NCBI GenBank assembly: GCA_026993355.1
Contig: JALWTX010000006.1
Span: forward strand, 1-64,000
DNA: 64,000 nt
From: Flavobacteriales bacterium
Lineage (GTDB): Bacteria; Bacteroidota; Bacteroidia; Flavobacteriales; Flavobacteriaceae
Direction: 5' to 3'
Of this stretch, positions 57,101 to 64,000 are shown one piece after another (the first letter of the stretch is position 1; each line of letters opens with the position of its first letter). The translations under genes and the position numbers were made by a program. The notes below the pieces were generated by a model. The model had not been told where the DNA came from. It did no database searches and was given only the letters and a program-made list of their open reading frames with translations.

Positions 57101-60100
57101 TGCGGAATATAGGCTAATTGGTCATCTTTGGTAACTACAAAACCGGGACTTTGAACCAAAAACGTATACGTAGGATCATCATCGCCGGGAGGTGATGATG
57201 GATCGGTATCGTCCGAGGTATCAGAATATGTATGTCCATCAAAATCAAATGAACCTGTTGCAGAATTTATCACTTTTCCGGCATCTAAATCAGCTTGTGT
57301 AACAGGATGCTGAGCAACAACCATGGCTGTAGCACCCGGTGCTAAATTAAGGACCGGATTACCACTGACAATAGATGCATTGTTATCGGCAATTGTGACA
57401 TTGCCCAACGTCATATTGCCTGTGTTTTTAACAAATATGTGGTAAGTAATCACATCACCCACAGCCAAGTTTTGCGGACTGTAAGGTAATTGATCATCTT
57501 TGGTGACAATTATAGATGGATTACGAATGATATTTGTTTGCGTCGGATCGTCATTGCCTGAAGGTGATGACAAATCAGTGTCATCGGACAAATCGCTGAT
57601 ACTGACACCATTAAATACAACAGTAGCAGTAGCGGTATTTATGACTTTTCCGTTATCTACCTCTGATTGAGTAATAGTGTGTGTCGCCGTCAAGGTGGCA
57701 GATTGACCGACTGTTAAAAGTGGGATTGTATTGCTTCCTTGTATACTGGCATTAGCATCAGCAACCATAATACTATGCAAATCGACGTTACCGGAGTTAG
57801 TTACAGTAATATTATATGTAATAACATCTCCTACTGATAAATTTTGAGGTGCATAGGGTAAATTATCATCTTTGGTGACCATCAATTGCGGATTTTGAGC
57901 AATTAATGTAATAGTAGCATCATCATTACCCGGGCCAGAAGCCGGATCCGTATCATCTGACAAATCTTGAATGGTATTACCATTATAAGCAGTGGTCGCA
58001 ATAGCAGTATTGGCTACCTGACCGGCGTTGATATCATTTTGAGTAATAGTGTAGGTTGCAATGACGGTGGCCGAATCGCCCTGTGCCAATGTAGCAATCG
58101 GATTACCGGACACAACCGTGCCAATAGGATCGGATACATTAATATTATGTAAGGTTACATTACCGCTATTGGTAACAGTGATGGTATAAGTTATCACATC
58201 ACCCACCACCAAATTCTGTGGCGAGTAAGCAAAACCATCATCTTTGGTGACCGTTAATTCCGGCACTTGTTTAATATAAGTAATAGTCGGATCATCATTT
58301 CCACCGGGTGAACTCGGATCAGCATCATCTGAAACATCAGAAATGGTTTGTGTTCCAAAATTGACCGTACCTACTGCTGAATTACTGACCAAACCGGCAT
58401 CAATATCTGCATACGTGACAACATGTTCGGCCGTTAATGTTACAGATTGTCCAACATTTAAAGTCGTTATGTTAGGACTACCGGTAAAATTGGCATTGGC
58501 ATCACTTATACTTATATTATGCAAGGTTACATTGCCATTATTTTTGACGACAATATCATATTGAATCACATCACCCACATTTAGATTTTGTGGTAAAGCA
58601 ACAAACCGGTCGTCTTTTGTGACTTCAATACTCGGATTTTGAACCAAAAGGGTTTTTGTCGGATCATCGTCCCCTGATGGCGCACCCGCATCTGTATCAT
58701 CAGATGTATCAGTGTAAGTTGACCCATTAAAATCGGTGGTTGCTATAGCAGAGTTTAAAACTTCACCTGCATCTAAATCCGCCTGAGTTATGGTATGTTG
58801 GGTTACAACACGGGCTGTAGCACCTGGTGCTAGATTAGAAATGGGATTTCCACTGACAAATATTGCATTGTTGTCCGTTACATTAATTAAACCTAAAGTG
58901 ACATTACCGGTATTTTGCACCAAAATTTCATAAGTAATGACATCACCAACAGCCATGTTTTGAGGTGAATAAGGTAATTGATCATTTTTAGTCACAACCA
59001 AACCGGGGCTTTGTAATATATGGGTAATGGTGGGATCATCATTTCCACCGGGTGAACTCGGATCTATATCATCGGAGGCATCCGAATAAACCGTACCATT
59101 ATAAGTAAAGGTACCGGTCGCTTGGTTGCTGATTAACCCTGCATCTATTTCGGCTTGGGTCACTACATGCTTGGCAGTCAAAACGGCTGTGTCGTTGGGA
59201 GCCAAAGTACTAATAACCGGATTGCCTTGTATTTGCGCATCAGGATCTTGTACTATTATATTGTTTAAGGTAACATTACCGGTGTTTCTCACTACTATTT
59301 GATAAGTGATGGTTTGCCCTAAAGTTATATTTTGCGGTAAATAAGGCATTTGATCATCTTTGGTTACCGTAATTTCTGGTACTTGTGCAATAAAAGTAAC
59401 TGTCGGGTCATCATCATTTGCAGGCGAAGCACTATCGGTATCATCAGATACATCTGTCACAGCATCACCTTTGTAAGTTGTACTTGCCGTAGCTGAATTT
59501 AAAACTTTTCCTGCATCAATATCAGCCTGTGTAATGGTATGTGTTGCCAAAATAGTGACCGTATCATAGGCCGCAATCGTAGAAATAGGATTACCACTGA
59601 CAATCTGGGCGTTATTGTCAACCACTGTAATGTTGTCCAGCGGAACAGTTCCACTGTTATAAACATGAATTTGGTAAGTGATAACATCACCGACAATTAG
59701 GTTTTGTGGCGTATAAGGATAACCATCATCTTTGGTTACTTCTAATTTAGCAGCCTGTTCCCGCCAATCACGGTCGCCTCCGGGCGTATCTAAATCAGGG
59801 AAATTATAAGCTGTTTGATTGCCATTAGTCGGATCGGCCAAATTTGGGTTGGTATCAAACGCATCGTCCAAACCATCTTCATCATTGTCTATTCCTGAAT
59901 AATTGGTGTTGGGTGTATGGTCATTATTGGTATCCCAGCCTTCCAAATAATCCGAATCGGCATCGTCATCTGAATTATCATCTAAATAATCCGGTTGGTC
60001 AATACCATCTGTATTGACCGGTATTAAGTAAGTGCCATTTAAACCACCCAATCCCAATAAGAGCAAATCGTCAGTATCGTAAGCATCGTCTAATCCGTCA

Positions 60101-63100
60101 TGATCGGCATCGGTGCCCGACAATAAAATGGGCCCGAAAGTTGTTTGTGCCTCAATATAATCTACAATACCATCGTTGTCGGCATCAATATCTCTAAAAT
60201 CAGTTTTTCCGTCTCCATCATGGTCCGGATTAGGTATAGGTGTACCGCCTTGATTTAAATCATAAGCATCATCCAAGCCGTCATGATCGGCATCAGTCAT
60301 ACTAATAGGATTGCCCGGTGTTGGATAATCTACCTGAGCATCATGGTCAACGTCGGTTCCGCCGGCTTCAAATATATCCGGCAAGCCATCATTATCAGTA
60401 TCTAAATCGACATTATTGGTTTGACCATCATGGTCCATATCACAATCACGCAATGTATTAGTGGCATCTAAATAATGATAAGGATCACCCAAACGTCTTT
60501 CGGAAATTTTAAGTCTATAAGAACCACCGGCATCCCAATACAAAATTTCAATGGGATAATAACCGGTTTGCGGAATATTAAAAGAGGAATATACAATGGT
60601 ACTGGCCCCACCATTATGATTTTTTTCAGCTACTACATTTCCATTTACTTTAATTCGGTAGCCATCATCACCATATACTTTAAAATTATGGTTGCCCGCT
60701 TCCATGTATACATAGCCTTTTAGCAAAATAATGCCCCGGCGATTGTTCGGTGGATCGTTGTCTAAGCTTGAGGCATCTGCGCCTAAAAATGTTTGCAAGT
60801 GAGTCCAGTAGCCTAAGGAACCACTACCACTATTAAAATTAGTACTTGTAGCAACAAAACTTGCTTTGGGTGTATTGTTATACACGCGTCTCAGCGCGGA
60901 GAAAACATTATAAACCCAATAGTTAGTACCATAATATTCGCCGGCTAAACCGGGGCAAGCCTCATCTGTGTCTAAAATAGCGTCATTATCATCATCAATA
61001 TCCACATTATCCGGCTGATGGTCATTGTCAAAGTCAGGATAAACCAAGACTTCTACACCGGAATAACGTGTATTAGGATTATTACCGGAAGGGTCGTAAC
61101 CGGAAAAAGCTGCATAATTGAGCCCAAAACAGGGGTCATCAAATTCAACGGTAAACCGTACCGTCACGCTTTCGCCGGGTTTTAAAATACCTGAGGCATC
61201 ATCGAAAATATGGGTATCTCCCACTCCGTCATAAGCGGTATTAATATTAGGGGTTGATGTGGCAGTGGAAGCCGTTATAACCGGTGTACTCACATTTATA
61301 ATATGACTGGCCCCGCAAATTCTTGTTAAATCATCACGTAAGACCGGATTTTCCAATTGAACGTTAGAGGTACTTTTATTAGAGGCGGTAATTTCAAAAG
61401 TAATATCGCGATTCCCGCGTAAATTACTTGCTGACGGTACATCACTGACAATTTTTTTGTTAACGGCCAATTGAATATGATAATTTAAAGTAATCCCATT
61501 GGTGTCACAAGTACATTGCCATTCTGACGAAGGAACATCGGTAATATTATTTAATACATAATAACGATCTAAATGATTGCCCAAGGCATCAGACCAAATC
61601 ACGTATGATTGTTGTCCGGGATTTTCTAATCCACCCCCACCGGGCAGCATCACGTCAGCATTACCTTGTGTCATACTCGGATTTGGGGCATGAAAACCCA
61701 AATAACCATTAAATGATGTTGGGCCGACATTATAATGTATGTTAAATGTTGCGGTAGAACCGGCTGGTAAACTTTGATTGGCAGCTAGAATACCGGTGTT
61801 GGTCCCCGTCGTGTCACCTCCATCATAAGAAGCATTAACCGCCAAACCCGGTCCACCTGTTTGGGTAATGACTTGTGAATTGATTGGAATGCCATTGGCC
61901 GTAAATTCGTATAACGGCATAAAAAATTGCACATTATTGGCCGTGGCTGAACCGTCGTTAGCAATGGTTACAACCAAATCAAAATCATAAGTCCCATCGG
62001 GATTAATTGGAGGTGTATCAACCGGTACATGGATACCTCCGGCAACTGTTGTTTGTGAAGTATGAAAATCACTTATAGACAAATGTCCCGTTGAAGAATG
62101 GGGAATATTATTGAGTTCAGCTTGTAATTTGAATACATTATCAAATGTGACCCCATTGCCTGAACCCACGCCGGCACCACCGGCACAATTAGGGTCAATA
62201 AGTAAGCACACCCCAAACGTAAGATATTGTCGTGGATATAAAATATTATTGGCTACAGCTGCAGCATTAAAAATACCTTGACGCCCCGGCGTTGGATCAG
62301 TTTCATCATATTCATTAGTATCCCAAGAGCTGGCATTATACATAGCCGGATCTGTACTTCCGGGTAATGTATTGCCTGAATCCAACCATAATCTGTCAAT
62401 ATTGGCAATGCAACCATTGCCGAAAACAGCTTCTAAATCATTTTTAATTTGTAAGTTTTTGGCACCATAGGCATAACTACGGTTAAATACATAAACATCG
62501 TAATAAATCTTGTAATAACCGGAAGCCGTATAACCTTGATTACAACTGGTGACATAAATTTCGGGGTCAACATTGACATAATCAACCGTGATGTCTAAAT
62601 GCGCTGTACCGGTGGTATAGCCGTCACTGGCTGTATAGGTAACTGTAGGAACTAAACCAACATAACCTGAAGCAGGGACAAAAGTATAACTACCATCGGC
62701 ATTTAAAGTTAAATCGCCTTCAGACAAATGAACAGTCGTTCCGGCTGCATAATTATTACCATTAACATTAAAAGAAGTCACCACTAACGCATCACCATCC
62801 GGGTCAGAATCGTTACCTAACACACCCGGCACACCCGAATTAAGCGTCGTGCCTTGAGGGGTTACAGCGGTATCATCTTGCAGGGTTGGTGGATTGTTAT
62901 CTCTAACCGTAATGACCAAATCGGCAGAATCTGTCTCTGCTGTATCAGAAACAGTATAAGTTACTGTTGACACAGTTCCGGTATAACCATTAGTAGGGAC
63001 AAATGTAAAACTACCATCGGCATTGATGGTTAAATTTCCTTCAGGCAAAGCAATTGTTTGCCCCGGCGTATAGGTATTCCCTCCCACAGAAACAGAAACT

Positions 63101-63939
63101 ATACTGATTGGATCACCATCGGGGTCAGAATCGTTGTTCAACAAACCATTGGTAGCATTGACAGTAAGAGTGTTATTTATAAGCGTTGTATAAGCATCAT
63201 CATTGGCATTTGGTGCGCTGTTGGCTCGAACGGTAATAAAAAGTTGCGCCGTATCGGTATCTTGACCATCGGAAACCGTGTAAGTAACTGTCGGAACATT
63301 ACCTGTATAACCATTCGCAGGGATAAACGTATAACTACCATCAGCATTAATTGTTAAATCGCCTTCGGCAAGGTGAACGGTATCCCCGGCATTATAAGTA
63401 TTGCCGTTGACTACAAACGTCACTACTTGAATAGGATCGCCATCAGGGTCAGAGTCATTTGATAATATACCATTGGCCGCATTTTTGTTAAGTGGTGTAT
63501 TTTCAAAGGCAGTTGCGTAATCATCTTGTGCATCAGGTGGATTATTATTAATATTCCCAACGGTAATGGTTAAGGTTGCTGTAACGGAGGAAGTGCCATC
63601 ACTCACCGTGTAAGTAATGGTCGGTACTGTTCCCGTAAAACCACTTACCGGTGTAAAGGTATAACTACCATCTGCACGTAAAATAAAAGAACCAACCCCA
63701 GGAATATTAACCGGCGTACCTTGGGCATATGAGGAGCCATTTATACTAAAACCAATCACAGTTAAACTGTCATTTTCAGGATCTGAATCATTACCAAGAA
63801 CACCGGGAGCAGGGACATTTAAAGTTGTTCCTGCCGGTGTAGTACCGGTATCATTGGTTGGTGTAGGCGGTAATCCGGATGCAAACGTTTTTGCAAATAA
63901 TGAGGTTACCAATAAAAAAATAAAATAATGTTGTTTCAT
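47869..63939 (-). CDS. Giant repetitive T9SS-exported surface adhesin
   Basis: This 5,356-residue protein spans a quarter of the window in one open frame. Order, by residue: signal peptide 1-21; four cadherin-like repeats about 24-453; a non-repeated DUF11-like region about 455-970; an Asp-rich TSP3-like segment; PA14-like domain about 995-1156; more TSP3-like repeats about 1160-1395; 29 canonical repeats of about 124 residues (1395-4990); two divergent repeats (4990-5260); type B sorting domain (5264-5356). It resembles SprB-like gliding or adhesion proteins in plan, though gliding genes are not present here. Its PorP/SprF-type neighbour follows at once. No clear -7 element lies in the 61 bases before its ATG. 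It is strongly acidic. The exact ligand is unknown. Confidence 0.93.
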   Translation of the reverse strand: MKQHYFIFLLVTSLFAKTFASGLPPTPTNDTGTTPAGTTLNVPAPGVLGNDSDPENDSLTVIGFSINGSSYAQGTPVNIPGVGSFILRADGSYTFTPVSGFTGTVPTITYTVSDGTSSVTATLTITVGNINNNPPDAQDDYATAFENTPLNKNAANGILSNDSDPDGDPIQVVTFVVNGNTYNAGDTVHLAEGDLTINADGSYTFIPANGYTGNVPTVTYTVSDGQDTDTAQLFITVRANSAPNANDDAYTTLINNTLTVNATNGLLNNDSDPDGDPISIVSVSVGGNTYTPGQTIALPEGNLTINADGSFTFVPTNGYTGTVSTVTYTVSDTAETDSADLVITVRDNNPPTLQDDTAVTPQGTTLNSGVPGVLGNDSDPDGDALVVTSFNVNGNNYAAGTTVHLSEGDLTLNADGSYTFVPASGYVGLVPTVTYTASDGYTTGTAHLDITVDYVNVDPEIYVTSCNQGYTASGYYKIYYDVYVFNRSYAYGAKNLQIKNDLEAVFGNGCIANIDRLWLDSGNTLPGSTDPAMYNASSWDTNEYDETDPTPGRQGIFNAAAVANNILYPRQYLTFGVCLLIDPNCAGGAGVGSGNGVTFDNVFKLQAELNNIPHSSTGHLSISDFHTSQTTVAGGIHVPVDTPPINPDGTYDFDLVVTIANDGSATANNVQFFMPLYEFTANGIPINSQVITQTGGPGLAVNASYDGGDTTGTNTGILAANQSLPAGSTATFNIHYNVGPTSFNGYLGFHAPNPSMTQGNADVMLPGGGGLENPGQQSYVIWSDALGNHLDRYYVLNNITDVPSSEWQCTCDTNGITLNYHIQLAVNKKIVSDVPSASNLRGNRDITFEITASNKSTSNVQLENPVLRDDLTRICGASHIINVSTPVITASTATSTPNINTAYDGVGDTHIFDDASGILKPGESVTVRFTVEFDDPCFGLNYAAFSGYDPSGNNPNTRYSGVEVLVYPDFDNDHQPDNVDIDDDNDAILDTDEACPGLAGEYYGTNYWVYNVFSALRRVYNNTPKASFVATSTNFNSGSGSLGYWTHLQTFLGADASSLDNDPPNNRRGIILLKGYVYMEAGNHNFKVYGDDGYRIKVNGNVVAEKNHNGGASTIVYSSFNIPQTGYYPIEILYWDAGGSYRLKISERRLGDPYHYLDATNTLRDCDMDHDGQTNNVDLDTDNDGLPDIFEAGGTDVDHDAQVDYPTPGNPISMTDADHDGLDDAYDLNQGGTPIPNPDHDGDGKTDFRDIDADNDGIVDYIEAQTTFGPILLSGTDADHDGLDDAYDTDDLLLLGLGGLNGTYLIPVNTDGIDQPDYLDDNSDDDADSDYLEGWDTNNDHTPNTNYSGIDNDEDGLDDAFDTNPNLADPTNGNQTAYNFPDLDTPGGDRDWREQAAKLEVTKDDGYPYTPQNLIVGDVITYQIHVYNSGTVPLDNITVVDNNAQIVSGNPISTIAAYDTVTILATHTITQADIDAGKVLNSATASTTYKGDAVTDVSDDTDSASPANDDDPTVTFIAQVPEITVTKDDQMPYLPQNITLGQTITYQIVVRNTGNVTLNNIIVQDPDAQIQGNPVISTLAPNDTAVLTAKHVVTQAEIDAGLISNQATGTFTYNGTVYSDASDDIDPSSPGGNDDPTITHILQSPGLVVTKNDQLPYSPQNMAVGDVITYEILVQNTGNVTLGLINVTDNNAIFVSGNPISNLAPGATARVVTQHTITQADLDAGEVLNSAIATTDFNGSTYTDTSDDTDAGAPSGDDDPTKTLLVQNPSIEVTKDDRFVALPQNLNVGDVIQYDIVVKNNGNVTLHNISISDANANFTGSPNITTLNVGQSVTLTAEHVVTYADIDAGLVSNSAVGTVNFGTQTISDVSDDADPSSPGGNDDPTITYIKQVPELTVTKDDGFAYSPQNLVVGDVITYTITVTNSGNVTLHNINVSDPIGTVVSGNPIATLAQGDSATVIATYTITQNDINAGQVANTAIATTAYNGNTIQDLSDDTDPASGPGNDDATITLIAQNPQLMVTKDDNLPYAPQNLSVGDVITYNITVTNSGNVDLHSIMVADANASIQGSNTIPLLTVGQSATLTATHTITQSEVDNGKVINTATATVVFNGVSISDLSDDTDLSSPSGNDDPTQTNIIRNPSIIVTKDDQLPYSPQNLAVGDVITYHIFVKNTGNMTLGNVTIADNNASIVSGNPVLNLAPGATAMVVAQHPVTQADLDAGKVINSATGSFDFDGHTYSDTSDDTDPSSPPGDDDPTYTFLVQSPGFVVTKDDQLAYIPQNLAVGDPINYNIYVTNTGNVTLNNVIINDSNANISGSNVIATLNVGQTAVVPAVHTVTQADIDAGKVENTATGTVTYQNVDYSDISDDTDPNSPAGNDDPTVTFIAKHPEITLTKDDQLDYAAHNLAPGDVIAYEITVTNTGNVTLSNITVTDANATITSGLPINTLAPGASAIVTATHTVTQTEINSGQVLNSATGSTTYENNNITDLSDDTDPLSPGGDDDPTITHIGQNAQLEVTKDDQLSYTPQALAVGDVITYLITIKNIGNISLHNIHVYDNNASIQGSNLIATLNPGEITSLTATHTVSQGEVDNGEVINSAVASVTLNGVQYTDLSDDTDVSSPNGDNDPTITHIQQTPKLVVTKDDQLPYVPQNMNVGDVIHYNIIVTNTGNVTLPVVNMVDNNATITSGTPIQNLSPGGSAVVTATHTITQADLNAGQVSNSITASVPFNGLTYTFDSDDTDPGAPSGANDPTITYLVQSPGLEVTKDDGLSYLPQNLNVGDVITYNIVVSNTGNVDLNNIILTDTNAQIQGLNMIPVLQVGQSLSFTATHTINQNDINAGVVLNSATGKCNFNGQVVEDLSDDTDVSSPNGPDDPTETHIVQSPSLQVYKDDNYNYVPQNLHVGDIITYQITVNNNGNVTLNNVDVTDANANIVSGLPIASLDPGSSANVLANHAVTQADIDAGKILNTAVATSDFNGNTVSDISDDTDSASPTGDDDPTITFIIQNPQIAVTKDDGMDYSEQHLAVGDVITYTIVVHNTGNVTLNNIVVSDPDAAIQGSSIISTLPPGDVATLTATHTLTQNELNAGLVTNQASAAVNYNTLNITDLSDDTDLSSPSGDDDPTITHLYRYAGVELTKDDQLPYTPQNLNVGDVVTYHINVTNTGNVVLNLLTVTDNNANITNGNPIVDLQPGATGIVTAQHTVTQADIDAGKIENSATVTTSFNGQNYADISDDTDPGAPNGVDDPTITYIAQSPQFVITKDDGLPYFDQNINVGDVINYLINVTNTGNVTLHNIDLTDNNANIIGSHIITDLNVGQTVSVNATHNVTQADIDAGVISNSVTGNTTFGNTNISDVSDDADSNAPGGPDDPTLTFITRHPELTVTKDDNLPYLPQNLSVGDVIVYNIYITNTGNVNLSDIEVTDANAVIASGNHISAMQPGETVTVSATHIITQADLDAGFVSNSALVETTFDGQSLSVLSDDTDPSSPSGAHDPTITWLVQTPGLTVTKDDQLAYTAQNLHTGDIISYKIYVANTGNVSLHNIVVNDNNANITGNSLITDLAPGDIVTITAEHMVTQADIDTGEVVNQAVATVQYGGNTLTDLSDDVDSGAALGPDDPTVTHLLQAPDITVTKDDQLDYSAQNLQVGDVIHYQIVVKNTGNVTFPLVNVSDNNANIISGNPINNLTPGNSATIIAEHTITQIDLDLGYVSNSARATADFNNQTYIDLSDDTDIDAPSGPDDPTITHLNQNPVLVLTKDDQLSYNAQNLAVGDVINYNIYVTNAGNVTLTNIIVNDDNASISGNNAIMVLGVGQTATLHATHTVTQADIDRGYVSNSAKGSTVFHNTTIEDLSDDTDPFSPGGIDDPTITHISRNPGIVVTKDDQKPYTPQNLNLGDVITYKIYVTNTGNVTLTNINVTDTNADIVSGNPIGSLAPGYTATIVTTHTVTQADINAGQVLNSATAATTFNNNPVSDISDDTDPASPSGSDDPTLTLIKQIPAVTVLKDDQLDYSAQNLAVGDLIHYQIIVRNTGNVSLHNINVSDNNAQISGSSTIVNLEPNEVYTLSATHTVTQTDINAGEVINSARADLQFNGLAVSDLSDDLDLLSPSGPDDPTVTHILQQPDMLVTKDDQLPYTSQNLSVGDVITYRIVVKNTGNVILDLITMTDTNASIISGNPIANLYPGNSAVVMAQHVVTQADIDAGKIINQAAATTVFDGLTYTEFSDDTDPDSPTGDNDPTVTSIVQHPSISITKDDGLPYTAQNLNVGDVINYNIVVSNNGNVSLTHIDVSDANAVIQGSHIITGLLPGESQTIVATHTVTQLDIDNGQIINQAEGITSFNNADVTDLSDDTDINSPQGDDDPTVTTIVQNPVLTVLKDDQLAYTDQHLVVGDVIHYNISVKNEGNITLHDIQVQDNNADIISGNPIIVLNPGEVATVLAEHTVTQADIDAGQITNSATAQTSFNNGGVQDVSDDPDVNAPLGPDDPTVTHIFRNPELTVTKDDQLDYTPQDLVVGDVINYQIIVTNTGNVTLYNITVTDANAQFTGSSTITQLNPGEFTTLEAKHVVTQADIDAGQISNSAMARSFFNGLPITDISDDADPQSPTGNDDATITFIKQLPSILITKDDQLPYVPQNMVVGDVIHYQIVVTNTGNVTFNVANVNDPNANIINGNPVTNLAPGNSAIVLAQHTVTQADLDAGYYSNSAEVTADFNGITYSDISDDTDLDSPIGPDDPTFTYFVQKPQITILKDDGLPYVPQNLFVGDVINYSIVVTNTGNVSLTDDINLTDPNAVLSTNVINGLAVGQSATITATHTVTQADIDAGQIVNTIHAATQFGHIDVVDDSDDSDVNSPAGNDDPTITFISQTIDFSLTKDDNLTYDEQILDVGDVINYDMYLTNNGNVTLTNILVTDQNAIILSGNPIVSLAPGATAHITALHHVTQADIDAGFAINQAVASTNFLGDVYQDLSDDTDPLSPVGEDDPTITHIKKFSGISLIKTGYISTTNIVCPKPGEKIIYTFEVHNTGNQNISNISINDPQITTPITYVSGDVNGDHKLGQNEIWIFNGSYPLDQQMIDLGYFDNQAVAYGVDPQHNTISDISDDPTNPADVDINHDGDPDDITRTIIPQHADIILLKEGHFNDENGNGLADEGETITYKFTVKNRCNVTIRNIRVEDPLIQVNPAAITLGANQFDDHTFSGTYIINLADISRGYVENSAKAIGYDPDNNQVVDISDDPTNFADVDVENDNEPDDPTIVRTPNIHVYDVFTPNDDGINDHFHILGIESFPNSVVKIYSRWGNLVFQTQRYNNTNNYFDGYSQGSHKKKLPVGVYYYVIDLGIPNIQSIFTGSLYLNR
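48960..59755 (-). repeat. Array of 29 DUF11/DUF7507-like repeats with higher-order period
   Basis: Each unit runs about 372 nt (124 residues) and has a common frame: xVTKDDxLPYxPQNLxVGDVIxYxI, then VxNTGNVTLxNIxV, then DxNA, ATHTVTQADIDAG, and an acidic tail SDDTDPxSPxGxDDPTxT. KDD motifs are spaced evenly from about 59728 down to 49310. Odd-numbered units have SGNPI-like and even-numbered units QGSxxI-like at the same position, all 29 of 29 in strict order. A four-unit period is also visible (units 3, 7, 11, 15, 19, 23, 27 share NVTLxL(V/I)N- and FNGxTY-like features). One lone Cys occurs in unit 12. Confidence 0.85.
59755..61030 (-). other. PA14-like domain flanked by thrombospondin-3-like repeats
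   Basis: In reading order, an Asp-rich TSP3-like segment (DFDNDHQPDNVDIDDDNDAI, about 61030-60960), then a PA14-like beta-barrel (about 60955-60470: YYGTNYWVYN, then HNFKVYGDDGYRIKVNG, YYPIEILYWDAGGSYRLKI), then TSP3-like repeats (60460-59755: DADHDGLDDAYD repeated, DGDGKTDFRDIDADNDGIVD). PA14 domains often bind glycans; TSP3-like repeats bind calcium and act as spacers. Assignment is from motifs only. Confidence 0.7.
62580..63870 (-). repeat. Four cadherin-like repeats at the adhesin N-terminus
   Basis: Four units of about 107-110 residues each contain NDSDPDGDP (calcium-type Asp cluster), then a strand with NADGSYTFxPxxGYxGxVPTVTYTVSDG. They resemble the cadherin-like/VCBS-type repeats of large surface proteins. 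Unit starts are near 63870, 63550, 63220 and 62900. Confidence 0.8.
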
Positions 63940-64000
63940 GCAAATCGTTTTTTTGTACCCTAGAATACGGTTAACAGCTTTTTTATTAAAAAACTTAAAA
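63940..64000 (-). other. Region upstream of the giant adhesin gene
   Basis: Only 61 bases of upstream DNA are in the window. It is AT-rich, with no exact TAnnTTTG. The 13-mer TTAACCGTATTCT (minus strand) also occurs just upstream of the glutaminyl cyclase gene at 43893-43905, but this may be chance. Confidence 0.5.

Noticed and set aside
48960-59755. CRISPR or tandem DNA repeat array
   Set aside because: Units are 372 nt, codon-level diverged, and in frame within a protein; they are protein domain repeats.
48349-60723. Many plus-strand open frames opposite the giant adhesin
   Set aside because: They recur with the repeats on the opposite strand, have no coding signs of their own, and are shadows of the repeated minus-strand gene.

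Overview
This is AT-rich DNA from a member of the Bacteroidota, most likely a flavobacterium-type lineage. The signs are a fused lpxC-fabZ gene, a PorP/SprF-family protein, a C-terminal type IX secretion (T9SS) type B sorting domain, a GLPGLI-family protein, repeated TAnnTTTG (-7) promoter elements, and flavobacterial gene neighbourhoods (tgt-lptG, lpxD-lpxC/fabZ-lpxA-efp, miaE next to a protein usually mislabelled asparagine synthetase B). Genus cannot be told from the sequence. I saw no rRNA, tRNA, prophage or CRISPR array.

Layout. 1-100: the end of an IS3-like insertion sequence with the first 20 codons of its orfA. 233-3868 (minus): an accessory operon for a 75-residue secreted microprotein, a GLPGLI protein and a large TonB-receptor-like outer-membrane protein, with a hairpin plus T-run between microprotein and GLPGLI. 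3869-4402: the longest gene-poor stretch, with a 14-bp inverted repeat and a candidate small RNA. 4403-13461: a small membrane protein, lptG-like and tgt (minus), then an HD hydrolase, the lipid A cluster lpxD-lpxC/fabZ-lpxA, efp and sucD. 13576-23941: a cation/proton antiporter, ychF, a Fur-family gene and a tightly packed run dnaB - secreted conserved protein - miaE - DUF2520 - pentapeptide repeat - KdsC-like phosphatase - UbiA prenyltransferase - 3-methyladenine glycosylase. 23998-34470: OmpA lipoprotein, ABC permease, FdtA-like cupin, acyl-CoA carboxylase beta, SDR, DUF4136, RsmI-like methyltransferase, LMW phosphatase, dnaA, thioesterase, pdxJ and an alpha/beta hydrolase. 34582-46896: FadL-like porin, GDSL lipoprotein, DUF6702, BNR-repeat lipoprotein, hisS, tex, glutaminyl cyclase, accD, fbaA and ppa.

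46950-63939 (minus) is one unit: a 5,356-residue surface protein followed 7 nt later by a PorP/SprF-family gene. The giant protein has a signal peptide, four cadherin-like repeats, a PA14-like domain, thrombospondin-3-like Asp-rich repeats, 29 canonical about 124-residue repeats, two divergent repeats and a T9SS type B C-terminal domain. The 29 repeats alternate strictly between two types and also show a four-repeat higher-order period.

Best candidates for something undescribed: the microprotein-GLPGLI-outer-membrane-protein operon with its attenuator-like hairpin and adjacent candidate sRNA, and the higher-order periodicity of the giant adhesin. A further pattern is that three proteins (Tgt, AccD, Fur-like) have lost the cysteines that bind structural zinc in their families.
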